Assembly: GCF_000967195.1 (NCBI RefSeq)
Contig: NZ_KQ033871.1
Location: 559,866 to 623,865 of the forward strand
Direction of reading: 5' to 3'
Length of the DNA stretch: 64,000 bases
Source of the DNA: Lactobacillus kullabergensis
Lineage (GTDB): Bacteria > Bacillota > Bacilli > Lactobacillales > Lactobacillaceae
This document shows, in pieces, positions 29,501 to 38,027 of the stretch (position 1 is its first letter; every line of letters begins with the position of its first letter). The notes beneath the pieces were generated by a model. That model did no database searches, was not told the origin of the DNA, and saw only the letters and a list, made by a program, of their open reading frames with translations. A program made the position numbers and the translations under genes.

Positions 29501-30910
29501 ATGAGTGGAAGAAGATTTTGTCCCAATTGTGGCACAAAGTTAGAGAGCAACGTTGAGTTTTGTCCCAACTGTGGTTTCAAATTAGCAAAAAAAGAGCATG
29601 CCAGTCCGTCAAGACAAGCATATCAGCAGACAGCTAAGAAACAGACCTCGTCTCAAGGACGTCAAGCTTATCATGCCCAACCCATGAAGAAGAAAACGAA
29701 AGTTTTGCTTACTCTGGGTGCAACATTTTTAGCAGTTTTTACAATTTTTTATGCTTGGGGCTCAAGCCATTATTCAAAAGAAAATCAAATTAATAGAATT
29801 AAAGCAGATTTAATTGATACTAAAGCCGGATTAGCTAAAGATGTTGTTGCAGATGATTCTGCTATGCAGGTAACAGATACGGCTTTAAAACCAACTCAGA
29901 CTTATTTTGCGGAACATCATAAGGCTGCTAATGAGCTAATTAATTATTTAAAAGAAGATGCTTCATTCAATAGAATTCATCTTGTTCAATCTGGTCATCA
30001 TATGTTGCTTTTTCCGAAATATGTTCTAAGAGTGCCTACGATTTATGCAGCTGTAGCCACTAATCATTCAAATTCTTCCATAACTGTCAATGGTAAATAC
30101 ATTGGTCAGGTTAAACCCGGGAATTTTGCTAGTGAAAAACAAGATAATAAATATGGTGTTAAATTAAGACACTTGTTCGTAGGAACGTACCACATAAAAG
30201 TCAAGTCTAATATTTCAAACAGGAATTTGTCGACAACTTCAAATTATGACTTGTGGTCCAGTGGCACAGTTGATATGGGAATTAGGACTGAAAATTTTAC
30301 GGTTAAAAGTACTCCTGGTGCAATTCTTTACTTGAATGATAAAAATGTTGGCACTTTAAACAAAAAAGGTCGACTTACGTTTAAAGACTATCCAGTAACC
30401 GATAAGTTGAAAATTTATGTTAAGGCTAAAGTTGGTAGTAATACTATTAAATCTCAGGAATTGAATTATGGTGATGTGCAATATGATGATGCAAATGATA
30501 GTCATAAGACCATTGAGCCTAAGTGGGATGGTTTAATTGCCAAAGAAGATGCCCAAGAAATATTAGAGGACAATTTTAAGGATCCCGATGAAGATGCTTT
30601 TGTTAATGGTGCGGAAAACAAAAGTTATCAAGAATTACGCAAAATGGACAAGGGGTATGACGAAGATGACGACATTGACAGTTATGATATGTCATGTTCT
30701 GTTATTTCTGTCAGTCCTGCACCAAATAAGTCTAGCAATGTAGTTTATAAAATTACCTTTACTTTTGAAGTTGGTGATACTGAAAGAAAACAAGTTTTGC
30801 TATATAAAGGTGCTTCATTCCGTTCTTCTGATAGTGATGATGAAGATAATGAAAGTCAAAAGATTAAATCAATTGGAACTGGTAAAATAGTTAGTGATAA
30901 AAGGTATTAG
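29501..30910 (+). CDS. Zinc-ribbon TcaA/YvbJ-like membrane protein
   Basis: A 469-residue protein: zinc ribbon C7/C10/C21/C24, a basic linker, one membrane span at about 65-84 (VLLTLGATFLAVFTIFYAWG), then a large outside region. That region has repeated beta modules of the TcaA type (SNSSITVNGKYIGQVKPG; STPGAILYLNDKNVGTLNKK) and an acidic C-terminal domain. TcaA-like proteins in staphylococci affect wall turnover and glycopeptide response. The architecture fits; the function here is inferred. AGAGGAG precedes the ATG. Confidence 0.75.
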   Translation: MSGRRFCPNCGTKLESNVEFCPNCGFKLAKKEHASPSRQAYQQTAKKQTSSQGRQAYHAQPMKKKTKVLLTLGATFLAVFTIFYAWGSSHYSKENQINRIKADLIDTKAGLAKDVVADDSAMQVTDTALKPTQTYFAEHHKAANELINYLKEDASFNRIHLVQSGHHMLLFPKYVLRVPTIYAAVATNHSNSSITVNGKYIGQVKPGNFASEKQDNKYGVKLRHLFVGTYHIKVKSNISNRNLSTTSNYDLWSSGTVDMGIRTENFTVKSTPGAILYLNDKNVGTLNKKGRLTFKDYPVTDKLKIYVKAKVGSNTIKSQELNYGDVQYDDANDSHKTIEPKWDGLIAKEDAQEILEDNFKDPDEDAFVNGAENKSYQELRKMDKGYDEDDDIDSYDMSCSVISVSPAPNKSSNVVYKITFTFEVGDTERKQVLLYKGASFRSSDSDDEDNESQKIKSIGTGKIVSDKRY

Positions 30911-31001
30911 TTAAGAAATTCAATTTAGAAGTAATAATATATAAATGTGTTCATTTTCTTTACCGGTATGTTTATCTCAAACACTAAACAGGAAAAATAA
31001 T

Positions 31002-31493
31002 ATGGAATCAAAAAATATACACAGAATAATTTTCAGTTTTTTAATTGTTATAACGTTAATAACATGCGTAATTGGCATCCTGCGAAATAATGTTGCAGCT
31101 TCCAGTAGAATTCATCATGGCTCTCTTTTGCATTGGGAACGTGTATTCAGTTATCAAGGAAAAAAGGGACATCGAAAACTAGATTATGTCAAAACCGGTA
31201 AAAAAGTTCTTTTACCGGGAGATAAAGTTCGTATATATGGTAAAGAAAACAAATATATGTATAAAATTGGCAAAAATCGATATTTACCGATTGTAGCAGT
31301 TGACGGTGTTAAACGTATAATTAAGAGAAACACTTACTATTACAACGATAAAGAAAGGCCAATTAAAAGCTGTAAACTGTATAAGGGGCAAACGGTTAGA
31401 ACCTATGTGCAGATGTCTTTTCTAGGTAAAAAAGATCATCTTTACTATGAAACTCATTATGGCTGGGTTAGGGCAAAGGACATAAAAAAATAA
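31002..31493 (+). CDS. Small exported protein with SLAP-like repeats
   Basis: A 163-residue protein with an N-terminal signal peptide or anchor (IHRIIFSFLIVITLITCVIGI). Then come two related beta modules, one around KKVLLPGDKVRIYGKENKYM and one around NTYYYNDKERPIKSCKLYKG, which resemble the SLAP wall-binding domain (named-residue, KxKLxKGxxV, then xYY/xGW). ATG 31002 with GGAAAA upstream is preferred to ATG 30945, which would put 19 non-signal-like residues before the signal. Assignment to SLAP is by eye. It lies just before the glycosylation genes. Confidence 0.6.
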   Translation: MESKNIHRIIFSFLIVITLITCVIGILRNNVAASSRIHHGSLLHWERVFSYQGKKGHRKLDYVKTGKKVLLPGDKVRIYGKENKYMYKIGKNRYLPIVAVDGVKRIIKRNTYYYNDKERPIKSCKLYKGQTVRTYVQMSFLGKKDHLYYETHYGWVRAKDIKK

Positions 31494-31563
31494 GCTGAAA
31501 TAACTAGCCCTAATATAAAAATATTATTTTGCTTAATTTTTTAATTGTATAAAATACTTAGTA

Positions 31564-31992
31564 ATGAAAATAAAAACTTTGATTGTGAAATATTGGCAGA
31601 TGATCGCATACCTGATTTTTGGTGGCTTAACTACTTTAATTAATTTGTTATTATTTAATTATTTATATACTTGGAAACATATGACTGGCTACCAGATGGC
31701 CACCTTTGTGGCTTGGCTGGTGTCAGTCATTTTTGCTTATGTTACCAATAAACTATACGTGTTTCATGCACATTCTCGTACAAAAAAGCAAATGATTAGA
31801 GAAATTTTTTCTTTTTTCTTCTGGAGAATTCTCAGCTTATTAATAGATTTTTTAATTCTGAAGATTGGCATTGGTATCATGAATGCAAATGCTTTTTGGG
31901 TAAAAATTGTCGATAACGTAATTGTCATTATTGCTAATTATCTATTTAGTAAAGTATTTATTTTTAAAGACAAGACTCGGCCAGGTAATTAA
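31564..31992 (+). CDS. GtrA-family membrane protein
   Basis: A 142-residue protein with four hydrophobic spans and the GtrA hallmark FGGLTTLINLLLFNYL near the start. GtrA proteins are thought to flip or present polyprenyl-phosphate sugars made by a GtrB partner; the GtrB-like gene is at 33488. No Shine-Dalgarno is seen: TATAAA at 31548-31553 lies only ten bases before the ATG, so the transcript could be leaderless if that is the -10, though no matching -35 was found. Confidence 0.85.
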   Translation: MKIKTLIVKYWQMIAYLIFGGLTTLINLLLFNYLYTWKHMTGYQMATFVAWLVSVIFAYVTNKLYVFHAHSRTKKQMIREIFSFFFWRILSLLIDFLILKIGIGIMNANAFWVKIVDNVIVIIANYLFSKVFIFKDKTRPGN

Positions 31993-31997
31993 AAGGT

Positions 31998-33491
31998 ATG
32001 GTTAGATTTAGGAAGAATGTAAATCGTGAACAAATGAATATAAATTTTTCAAATTGGATATCTAAACTTTTAAAACTTTGTTTTTTATTATTTAGCTGTC
32101 TTGTGACACTAGGAATTTTAACTTATTGCTTCCTTTTATATCAAATGAGGGGACTAAAAAGTAGTGTATTATTAATTTTTTGTATGATTTGTGCCTTTTT
32201 AGCAATAGCTTTTGCGTGTTATATTTTGGCTATAATTCCTGAAAGCGAGAGAAATAATATAATTGTTTTGTCTATCTTGCTTATTGTCTTTGTTTTGATT
32301 AGTTGTCTTTGGATCTATAAAACACCTATGCAACAGACAAGTGACTATGAAACATTTTGGCAAACAACACTTAAAGCATTAAAAGGTAAAGCAATATATC
32401 AAACTGACAATAATTATTTTGCCAAATGGGCATATCAAACTGGGTTTTTAACTTATTTAATGTTGGTTGTCAAGTTTTTGGGGACTCATATTAGAATTTT
32501 GCAATTACTGAATATTTTCTATCAAGTTATTATTTTGATTCTTTTATACTGCATAACTAAAAGGCTTTGGCAGAAGATAATCTTTTGTCGCTGGTGTGTT
32601 TTCCTAATGGCAATAAATATGGAATGGTTCTGCCTAAATAACCGCTTGAGTAATCAATATATTGCTATGATGTTCTTTTTAGCAAGTTTGTACCTCATTA
32701 TGTGTAATTACTCAATTAAGACCTGGTTATTAGCTGGTATTTTTTTAGCAATAGGAAATTTTTTAAGACCTATAGGCGTCATTTATCTTGCAGGAATAAT
32801 AGTTTTCGAAGTGATTTATAGTATTATTGATGATTTAAAAAATGGTAAACAGAATTTTTTAAGGTTACTTACATTTATTTTGACATATTTTCTGCTTTTG
32901 ACTGGATTTAGTTTAGCAGTGAAAGCTACAGGTTTGAATGAATATGGTTTAAGTAATCGTGATAGTTTATGGAAGTTAGTTACCGGCTTAAATTACCAGT
33001 CAGCTGGCACTTATAGAAAATTTATAGATGAAAAATTTAACTTAACTGAATCACGCGTGGAAATGGCACAAAGGGAGGAAGAGGTAACAAAAGAAAACGT
33101 GCAGTACCTGAATCATAATCATCTATGGCTAAAACTTTTTATTCGGAAATTTAATTGTTTATGGTCTTATCCATCTAACAGTTTAAACTATGCCTTATCT
33201 CGCAAAAATTGCGGGTACCTGACCTATTATCTGCTCCTAATTTTGGCCTACTCCATTAATGCTGTAGAAATGATTTTTATGTTAATAGGAGCTTTTAGTC
33301 TTGTTACTAAGAAATTACCAGATAAAGCATATTTATTAATATTAATTCTTTTTGCGTACGTTGCAGCGCAGTTAATTATTGAGGTCCAGGGTAGGTACAG
33401 AATTGAATTTACGCCAATACTAATTATCTATTCCTTGTTTGGAATTCAAACAGTTTTACAAAAATTTGAGAAAAAGGAAGTACAACTATGA
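31998..33491 (+). CDS. GT-C-fold membrane glycosyltransferase, GT39-like
   Basis: A 497-residue protein with about eleven or twelve hydrophobic spans. The first outside loop carries SDYETFW, resembling the acidic catalytic motif of GT-C enzymes that use lipid-linked sugars. It is flanked by GtrA and a GtrB-type transferase, which suggests it moves the sugar to a surface acceptor. The start is uncertain: AAAAGG directly abuts ATG 31998, and an in-frame ATG at 32034 is an alternative. It overlaps the next gene by four bases. Confidence 0.75.
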   Translation: MVRFRKNVNREQMNINFSNWISKLLKLCFLLFSCLVTLGILTYCFLLYQMRGLKSSVLLIFCMICAFLAIAFACYILAIIPESERNNIIVLSILLIVFVLISCLWIYKTPMQQTSDYETFWQTTLKALKGKAIYQTDNNYFAKWAYQTGFLTYLMLVVKFLGTHIRILQLLNIFYQVIILILLYCITKRLWQKIIFCRWCVFLMAINMEWFCLNNRLSNQYIAMMFFLASLYLIMCNYSIKTWLLAGIFLAIGNFLRPIGVIYLAGIIVFEVIYSIIDDLKNGKQNFLRLLTFILTYFLLLTGFSLAVKATGLNEYGLSNRDSLWKLVTGLNYQSAGTYRKFIDEKFNLTESRVEMAQREEEVTKENVQYLNHNHLWLKLFIRKFNCLWSYPSNSLNYALSRKNCGYLTYYLLLILAYSINAVEMIFMLIGAFSLVTKKLPDKAYLLILILFAYVAAQLIIEVQGRYRIEFTPILIIYSLFGIQTVLQKFEKKEVQL

Positions 33492-34447
33492 AAAAAGGTA
33501 AATTGTGTATAGTTGTACCTTGCTATAATGAGCAACAAGTTTTGCCCAAATCGGAGCCAATTTTTAAAAAAGTAATTGAACGACTAATTGGAGATCATCA
33601 AGTAGCAGAAACTAGTCAAGTGGTTTTTGTCGATGATGGTAGTACTGATAAAACTTGGCTTTTGATCAAGCAGTATAGCAATGAAGAACATGTTTCAGGC
33701 TTAAAATTAAGTCGTAATTTTGGTCATCAGGCTGCTATTTTTGCGGGTATGTCTGCGGTTAGTGATGCAGATATGGTAGTAACGATTGACTCAGATTTAC
33801 AGGACGATCCTAATGTTATCATCAAAATGGTGGCTAAATATTATGAGGGTGCACAGGTAGTTTATGGAGTGCGGAATAATCGTCAAACTGATAGTCGTTT
33901 TAAACGTATTTCTGCCAAAATATTTTATAAGCTAATGAACTGCTTAGGTGTCAAAATGATACCAGATGCAGCAGATTTTCGTTTACTGAGTCATCAGGCA
34001 GTAGTGACTTTAATAAATTATCCTGAGCGAAATTTATTTTTACGAGGTTTAGTTCCACTGATAGGATTTCCTTCAGCAAAAGTATATTACAAACGGACTG
34101 AAAGAGTAGCTGGTAAATCAAAGTACCCCTTGCGGAAAATGATTAACTTAGCCTTAGATGGGATTACTTCTTTTTCAATAGTTCCTATTAGATTAATCAT
34201 GAATTTAGGTTTATTAATTGTCTTAATTGCACTAATTTTGTTAATTTATACTTTTATTCAAAATGCTAAAGGCAATACCGTTTCAGGTTGGTCATCCTTA
34301 ATGATCTCAATTTGGGCTTTAGGCGGGGTTCAACTTATTTGTATTAGCATAATTGGTGAATATGTTGGCAAAATTTTCAAAGAAGTAAAAAAGCGTCCGC
34401 GATATACAATTGAAAAAGATCTTTATCATAAAAATAATGCTGACTAA
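33488..34447 (+). CDS. GtrB/DPM1-type polyprenyl-phosphate glycosyltransferase
   Basis: A 319-residue GT2 enzyme: N-terminal CIVVPCYNEQQVLP, VDDGSTDKTW, and the DxD segment IDSDLQDDP typical of bactoprenol glucosyl transferases, then two C-terminal membrane spans (about 235-258 and 270-292). It makes polyprenyl-phosphate-hexose on the inner face. It overlaps the GT-C gene (ATGA) and completes a three-part system with GtrA. The acceptor could be teichoic acid, another wall polymer or a protein. Confidence 0.9.
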   Translation: MKKGKLCIVVPCYNEQQVLPKSEPIFKKVIERLIGDHQVAETSQVVFVDDGSTDKTWLLIKQYSNEEHVSGLKLSRNFGHQAAIFAGMSAVSDADMVVTIDSDLQDDPNVIIKMVAKYYEGAQVVYGVRNNRQTDSRFKRISAKIFYKLMNCLGVKMIPDAADFRLLSHQAVVTLINYPERNLFLRGLVPLIGFPSAKVYYKRTERVAGKSKYPLRKMINLALDGITSFSIVPIRLIMNLGLLIVLIALILLIYTFIQNAKGNTVSGWSSLMISIWALGGVQLICISIIGEYVGKIFKEVKKRPRYTIEKDLYHKNNAD

Positions 34448-34501
34448 CTTATGATGATATATTAAAATTTAAAAATTAAAGAAAGAGTTTAAAATTCAAA
34501 A

Positions 34502-35554
34502 ATGAAGTTCTTGAAAATGTTAGGTAAGTTAAAAAGGTTAAAAATACTGCAATTTTTGGCTTTTTCATCTTCAGTGCTTTTATTGTTATCTGCTTGTAGT
34601 CAGCAAAAACAAACAAAATCTGCTTTTGTTCCCAAAATAGTAAAATCAAAACCAAGTGAATCTAATTCTAAGACTAAATCTACACCTACCAAAGGTAAAG
34701 CAATTGATTCCAGCATAAATCCTAAAAGAACAGCTACTGTCATAGCGGTATATGCTGCCAAAAAGTATGGCAGTGACTGGCAAAAAACATTAACTGAAGA
34801 AAAAGAAAACGGAATTGCTGTGGCTGTTAAAAACAGCGAATATTTTCCTCATGTACCTTCGAGCTTTGGTGTAGTTTACCAAATAGGCGATCACGAAGTG
34901 CTTTATACATTAAAACAAGTGGGTCAAGATAATGTTGTCTATTTATATACGAACAATGGCGTGAAAGAGTTGGGTCAAGCAACTTTTAGAACTATGAGTC
35001 AATACTTGAAAGAAAATGGCTGGGATTATTTAATTAGCAAATATGTCCGTAAAACTAAGATTTTTGATTTAAGGATCAGTCCCAAGCTGATGAGCCAAAA
35101 AATGCAGGGTGATGTCGGGGCTTTTATCATGCCGCTTGCTATGCGAGGTAACTGGTATAGTTATTTTAATAAGCATATGAATACTACGACAATTGGCCTA
35201 AATTATACTATTGACAATGGTGAAAAATATGAACTGCATCGAATCGATGATAGATTTTTTGAGCATAAAACTTACGGAGAAATGTCTAAAGACTATCAAA
35301 TAAGAACCGAAAATTGGAAAATGACAGGAGAATTGAGCAGGAAGATCCATGGCATCAGATGGATTAATTTTCGAGCTTGGATGCAGGGAGCAGGAGATGG
35401 CATATATTTTGGTTTGCATTCAGAAATGGGTCAACCAGTTTTAGTTGCTGCAAGCGGTGCCTCAATAGCAACTGATCAAATTTATTGGAAAACACCACAA
35501 CTTGCCTTGCAAAATAAAAATAAAGAATTTAGCGATTTATACTATCTTAGGTAA
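34502..35554 (+). CDS. Lipoprotein with C-terminal RGxWY family domain
   Basis: A 350-residue predicted lipoprotein: basic start, hydrophobic stretch, lipobox LLSAC (Cys at about residue 32), then a Lys/Ser/Thr linker. The central domain (about 80-190) is unrecognised. The last 140 residues contain AMRGNWYSYF and IYWKTPQLALQNK, which match motifs in the small exported proteins at 45581 (MRGTWYGKYF, VYWKTRKLAQKYG), 46295 and 47061. It lies 54 bases after the GtrB-like gene, with only a weak purine-rich ribosome site. Function unknown. Confidence 0.75.
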   Translation: MKFLKMLGKLKRLKILQFLAFSSSVLLLLSACSQQKQTKSAFVPKIVKSKPSESNSKTKSTPTKGKAIDSSINPKRTATVIAVYAAKKYGSDWQKTLTEEKENGIAVAVKNSEYFPHVPSSFGVVYQIGDHEVLYTLKQVGQDNVVYLYTNNGVKELGQATFRTMSQYLKENGWDYLISKYVRKTKIFDLRISPKLMSQKMQGDVGAFIMPLAMRGNWYSYFNKHMNTTTIGLNYTIDNGEKYELHRIDDRFFEHKTYGEMSKDYQIRTENWKMTGELSRKIHGIRWINFRAWMQGAGDGIYFGLHSEMGQPVLVAASGASIATDQIYWKTPQLALQNKNKEFSDLYYLR

Positions 35555-35832
35555 CCCACAAAATTTAAAAATGAAAATTATGATGTAATTAATAGTTATG
35601 AATTTAAAAATATCATGATTAAAAGAGATTCATTAAGTAGGGTAGAATTAATTTTTATTTTGTCACATTCCTCTGAAGTAACTTACTTTTAGTCCAGAAC
35701 AAAAAGGTTGTACTCTGATCTACTTTGGTTCTTAAATTTCAGCTTGTAGAAGCAAAATTGGATCAATTAGCAAAAAGCAATGGTAAATAAATCTGGTTAA
35801 AGAAAGTTACCAATAAATTATTTATCATAAAT
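35555..35832. other. Intergenic stretch without a supported gene
   Basis: No start with a ribosome site opens a useful frame here. Short stop-bounded frames with ordinary amino-acid content are present but match nothing I recognise. No repeat or operator is clear before the long hairpin at 35833. Confidence 0.5.
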
Positions 35833-35908
35833 AAAAAAAGAGCCACTTTGATGTGAACCTCCATATTTTTCTTAAATTTAGGGAGTCGTATCATTCAGCT
35901 CTTTTTTT
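35833..35908 (-). terminator. Long composite hairpin terminator of perR
   Basis: The outer stem pairs 35833-35843 with 35898-35908 and gives a T run on the minus strand. An inner stem pairs TGATGTGA (35849-35856) with TCGTATCA (35886-35893). A similar composite hairpin occurs at 55230-55304. Confidence 0.75.
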
Positions 35909-36341
35909 CTTTCTTTTGGCATTCAGGACAGATACCGTATATTTCAACATGGCTAGAGGATGTGACGAACCCAGTTTGCTTTTCGGCTTCTGTTCTCATG
36001 CGGTTTTCAATTGTATCAAATTCAGGATAATAGACGTCAGCAATTTTGCCACATTTTTTACAGATAATATGAAAGTGTGGTTTGACAAAGTAATCGTAGT
36101 GCAGAGAATCATCGCCATTTTTTATTTCAATCACAATTCCGGCATCAACTAATTTGTTTAGAGTATTGTAAACCGTAGCACGATAAGTAGGTTCATCACC
36201 ACTAATTGCCGAAAAAATTGTGGCTGCAGTAGGATGATTATGATGTGCCATTAAGTATTCTAATATTTTTAAACGGGGTTTAGTTGCTTTTAAGTGATGG
36301 TTACGCAATAAGTCTTCAGCTTCATTATGAAAATCAGGCAA
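35895..36341 (-). CDS. perR: PerR-type Fur-family peroxide regulator
   Basis: A 148-residue metalloregulator with an N-terminal winged helix (ATKPRLKILEYLMAHHNHPTA, TVYNTLNKLVDAGI), a metal segment HFHIICKKCGK and a second cysteine pair CPEC for structural zinc. Spacing of an Asp before HFH and an Asp after (DVYYPEFD) matches the PerR regulatory site rather than Fur. AAAGGAG abuts the first ATG (36350), leaving no spacing, so the TTG at 36341, eight bases further on, is the better start. It ends inside a long hairpin terminator. Confidence 0.85.
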   Translation of the reverse strand: MPDFHNEAEDLLRNHHLKATKPRLKILEYLMAHHNHPTAATIFSAISGDEPTYRATVYNTLNKLVDAGIVIEIKNGDDSLHYDYFVKPHFHIICKKCGKIADVYYPEFDTIENRMRTEAEKQTGFVTSSSHVEIYGICPECQKKEKKS

Positions 36342-36391
36342 AGTTCTCATCTCCTTTATTATTTAGTTATAGTTTAGCATTTTTGGCAAAG

Positions 36392-36422
36392 AAAAAACCG
36401 CCTTAAGCAAGGCGATTTTTTT
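36392..36422 (-). terminator. Terminator of the APC permease gene
   Basis: Arms 36399-36404 and 36409-36414 with flanking A and T runs; on the minus strand it lies just after the permease stop and before perR. Confidence 0.8.
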
Positions 36423-37863
36423 AATTATTATTTTCTTCTTGGTGGTGTCTAATAGTCGGCATAATCAAACCAAGTAGCAGTAATACTACAGGGGTAGCGA
36501 TATTTAGACATAATGTAAATGGATCAGATGAGTACATACCCATTAAACAGCATGCAATAGTAACTGCCAATCCCCAAAGACCAGCTATATATGCCAGCCA
36601 CTGGTGCTTGGTCATTTGGTAGTTGTCAAAACCCTTGTGGAACTTTTCATGTTGTTTTCGTAAAGCCAAATATGCAATGAAAACCCATAGATAACGCATT
36701 GGCATTACAATAGAATTAAGCTTGACCAGTTGCGCCATTACTGCTTGTGCATCAGGCATAACGGCTTGAAGTGCTATAATTCCACCCGAAAGTATAACAA
36801 TCATCCAAATACCATTAATGTAGGCACCATGTTTGTTAACTTTTAAGAGCTTTTTAGGAATGAAATCTTTAGCTTCTTTGCCGCCTAGCAGCATTCTTAA
36901 AGGAGCATCAATACTTATAACCAACGCGGAAAATTGACCTATCACATTGCACCAGGCATAAATGTAGAGGAATAATCCACCAACCCCGTAATATTCACCC
37001 AATTTTTGAAAGGCAATGTATGGACCGTTTGAAATGTATTCATTCAAATTGCCATTAACGGTCTTTGGATCAAACATTAATGCTAAAGCTATTGTGCCCA
37101 AAATAGCTGAAATCATTACCATTCCGGCCAAGCCCAACATCGCTTTTGGAAAATTCTTTGAAGGATTTTTCAATTTATTAACATATGGCGAAATCTTCTC
37201 TGCGCCACCTACAGCAAATACTAAAATGGAAAGAGAAGTAAAATACTTAATGTTAAAATCTGGCACAAAGTTTTGCCAATTCCAGTTAATAGTATTGAAA
37301 TTAGTGTGCGGATTAATCATTGGCGCCGCAAACATCATGATAATAAATAAAATTGACATGATGAACATTGAAGTACCAGCGATTGTTGACAAAGTTTTAA
37401 TTACTGGAATTCCCCGACTGGCTACCCAGCAAAAGAATAAAAAGACTACTAGTGTAGCTAATTGTGTCCAAACTGTTGGCAGACTGTCGTACCAGTTAGT
37501 ATTTCCAAATATACCCCAGGCCATGCCTCTCAGGCCACCTGTACCTTTACTGGAAATGTAAACTACGTGAACAGCCCAAAAGGTCCAGCCAGCATAATAA
37601 GCCCATTTAGGTCCAATGGTGGCGTTAATCCAAGAGGCAACACCACCTTCAGAATCCTTAAAAACAGACCCCAGTTCACCAACCATTAATGCATAAGGAA
37701 TAAAGAAAAGCAGGAAAATAACAATCCAGCTGAAAATTACCTTAGTACCGTCAAAATATATAAATCCGTTAACAACGTTGCCGAAGCTCCATACTATAGA
37801 AAAAGCCATAGTAGCAAGCGTTGTCCACATCATCTTTTTAGAATTGTTTGGTGTTTCACCCAT
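36421..37863 (-). CDS. APC-superfamily amino-acid permease, GadC/YjeM-like
   Basis: A 480-residue transporter with about twelve hydrophobic spans and APC-type motifs: VVNGFIYFDG in the first helix, GELGSVFKDSEGGVASWI in the second, and VFAVGGAEKISPYVNKLKNP in the helix 6-7 region. The helix 2-3 pattern is like the GadC/YjeM branch of amino-acid antiporters. GGGAG lies seven bases before the ATG. It diverges from the surface gene at 38028 and lies 1.9 kb from the carbamoyltransferase, with which it might share a substrate; this is only a guess. Confidence 0.85.
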   Translation of the reverse strand: MGETPNNSKKMMWTTLATMAFSIVWSFGNVVNGFIYFDGTKVIFSWIVIFLLFFIPYALMVGELGSVFKDSEGGVASWINATIGPKWAYYAGWTFWAVHVVYISSKGTGGLRGMAWGIFGNTNWYDSLPTVWTQLATLVVFLFFCWVASRGIPVIKTLSTIAGTSMFIMSILFIIMMFAAPMINPHTNFNTINWNWQNFVPDFNIKYFTSLSILVFAVGGAEKISPYVNKLKNPSKNFPKAMLGLAGMVMISAILGTIALALMFDPKTVNGNLNEYISNGPYIAFQKLGEYYGVGGLFLYIYAWCNVIGQFSALVISIDAPLRMLLGGKEAKDFIPKKLLKVNKHGAYINGIWMIVILSGGIIALQAVMPDAQAVMAQLVKLNSIVMPMRYLWVFIAYLALRKQHEKFHKGFDNYQMTKHQWLAYIAGLWGLAVTIACCLMGMYSSDPFTLCLNIATPVVLLLLGLIMPTIRHHQEENNN

Positions 37864-38027
37864 GAAACTACTCCCTTATTTTAAGATAACAATTTTATTA
37901 TTTTAGCTTAAATGGTTATAAAAATCTAATAAAAAGTAGTTTATTTTTATAACGGCGGTAATTATTGATTTATGCCTGAAAAAGTGCAAAACTGTTATTA
38001 TATTATAAAGAAGGGTTGTAAGCTTTA

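Noticed and set aside
35700-35800. Possible gene remnant (frame reading QLVEAKLDQLAKSNGK then stop)
   Set aside because: Short, no start or recognisable family, and broken upstream by stops.
36348-36350. First ATG of perR
   Set aside because: The AAAGGAG site abuts it with no spacing; TTG 36341 has an eight-base spacing.
36342-36395. PerR box in the perR upstream region
   Set aside because: Only loosely AT-rich; alignment to TTATAATNATTATAA has too many mismatches.
36853-37561. Plus-strand open frames inside the APC permease gene
   Set aside because: Antisense shadows; the minus-strand frame has a ribosome site and clear transporter features.
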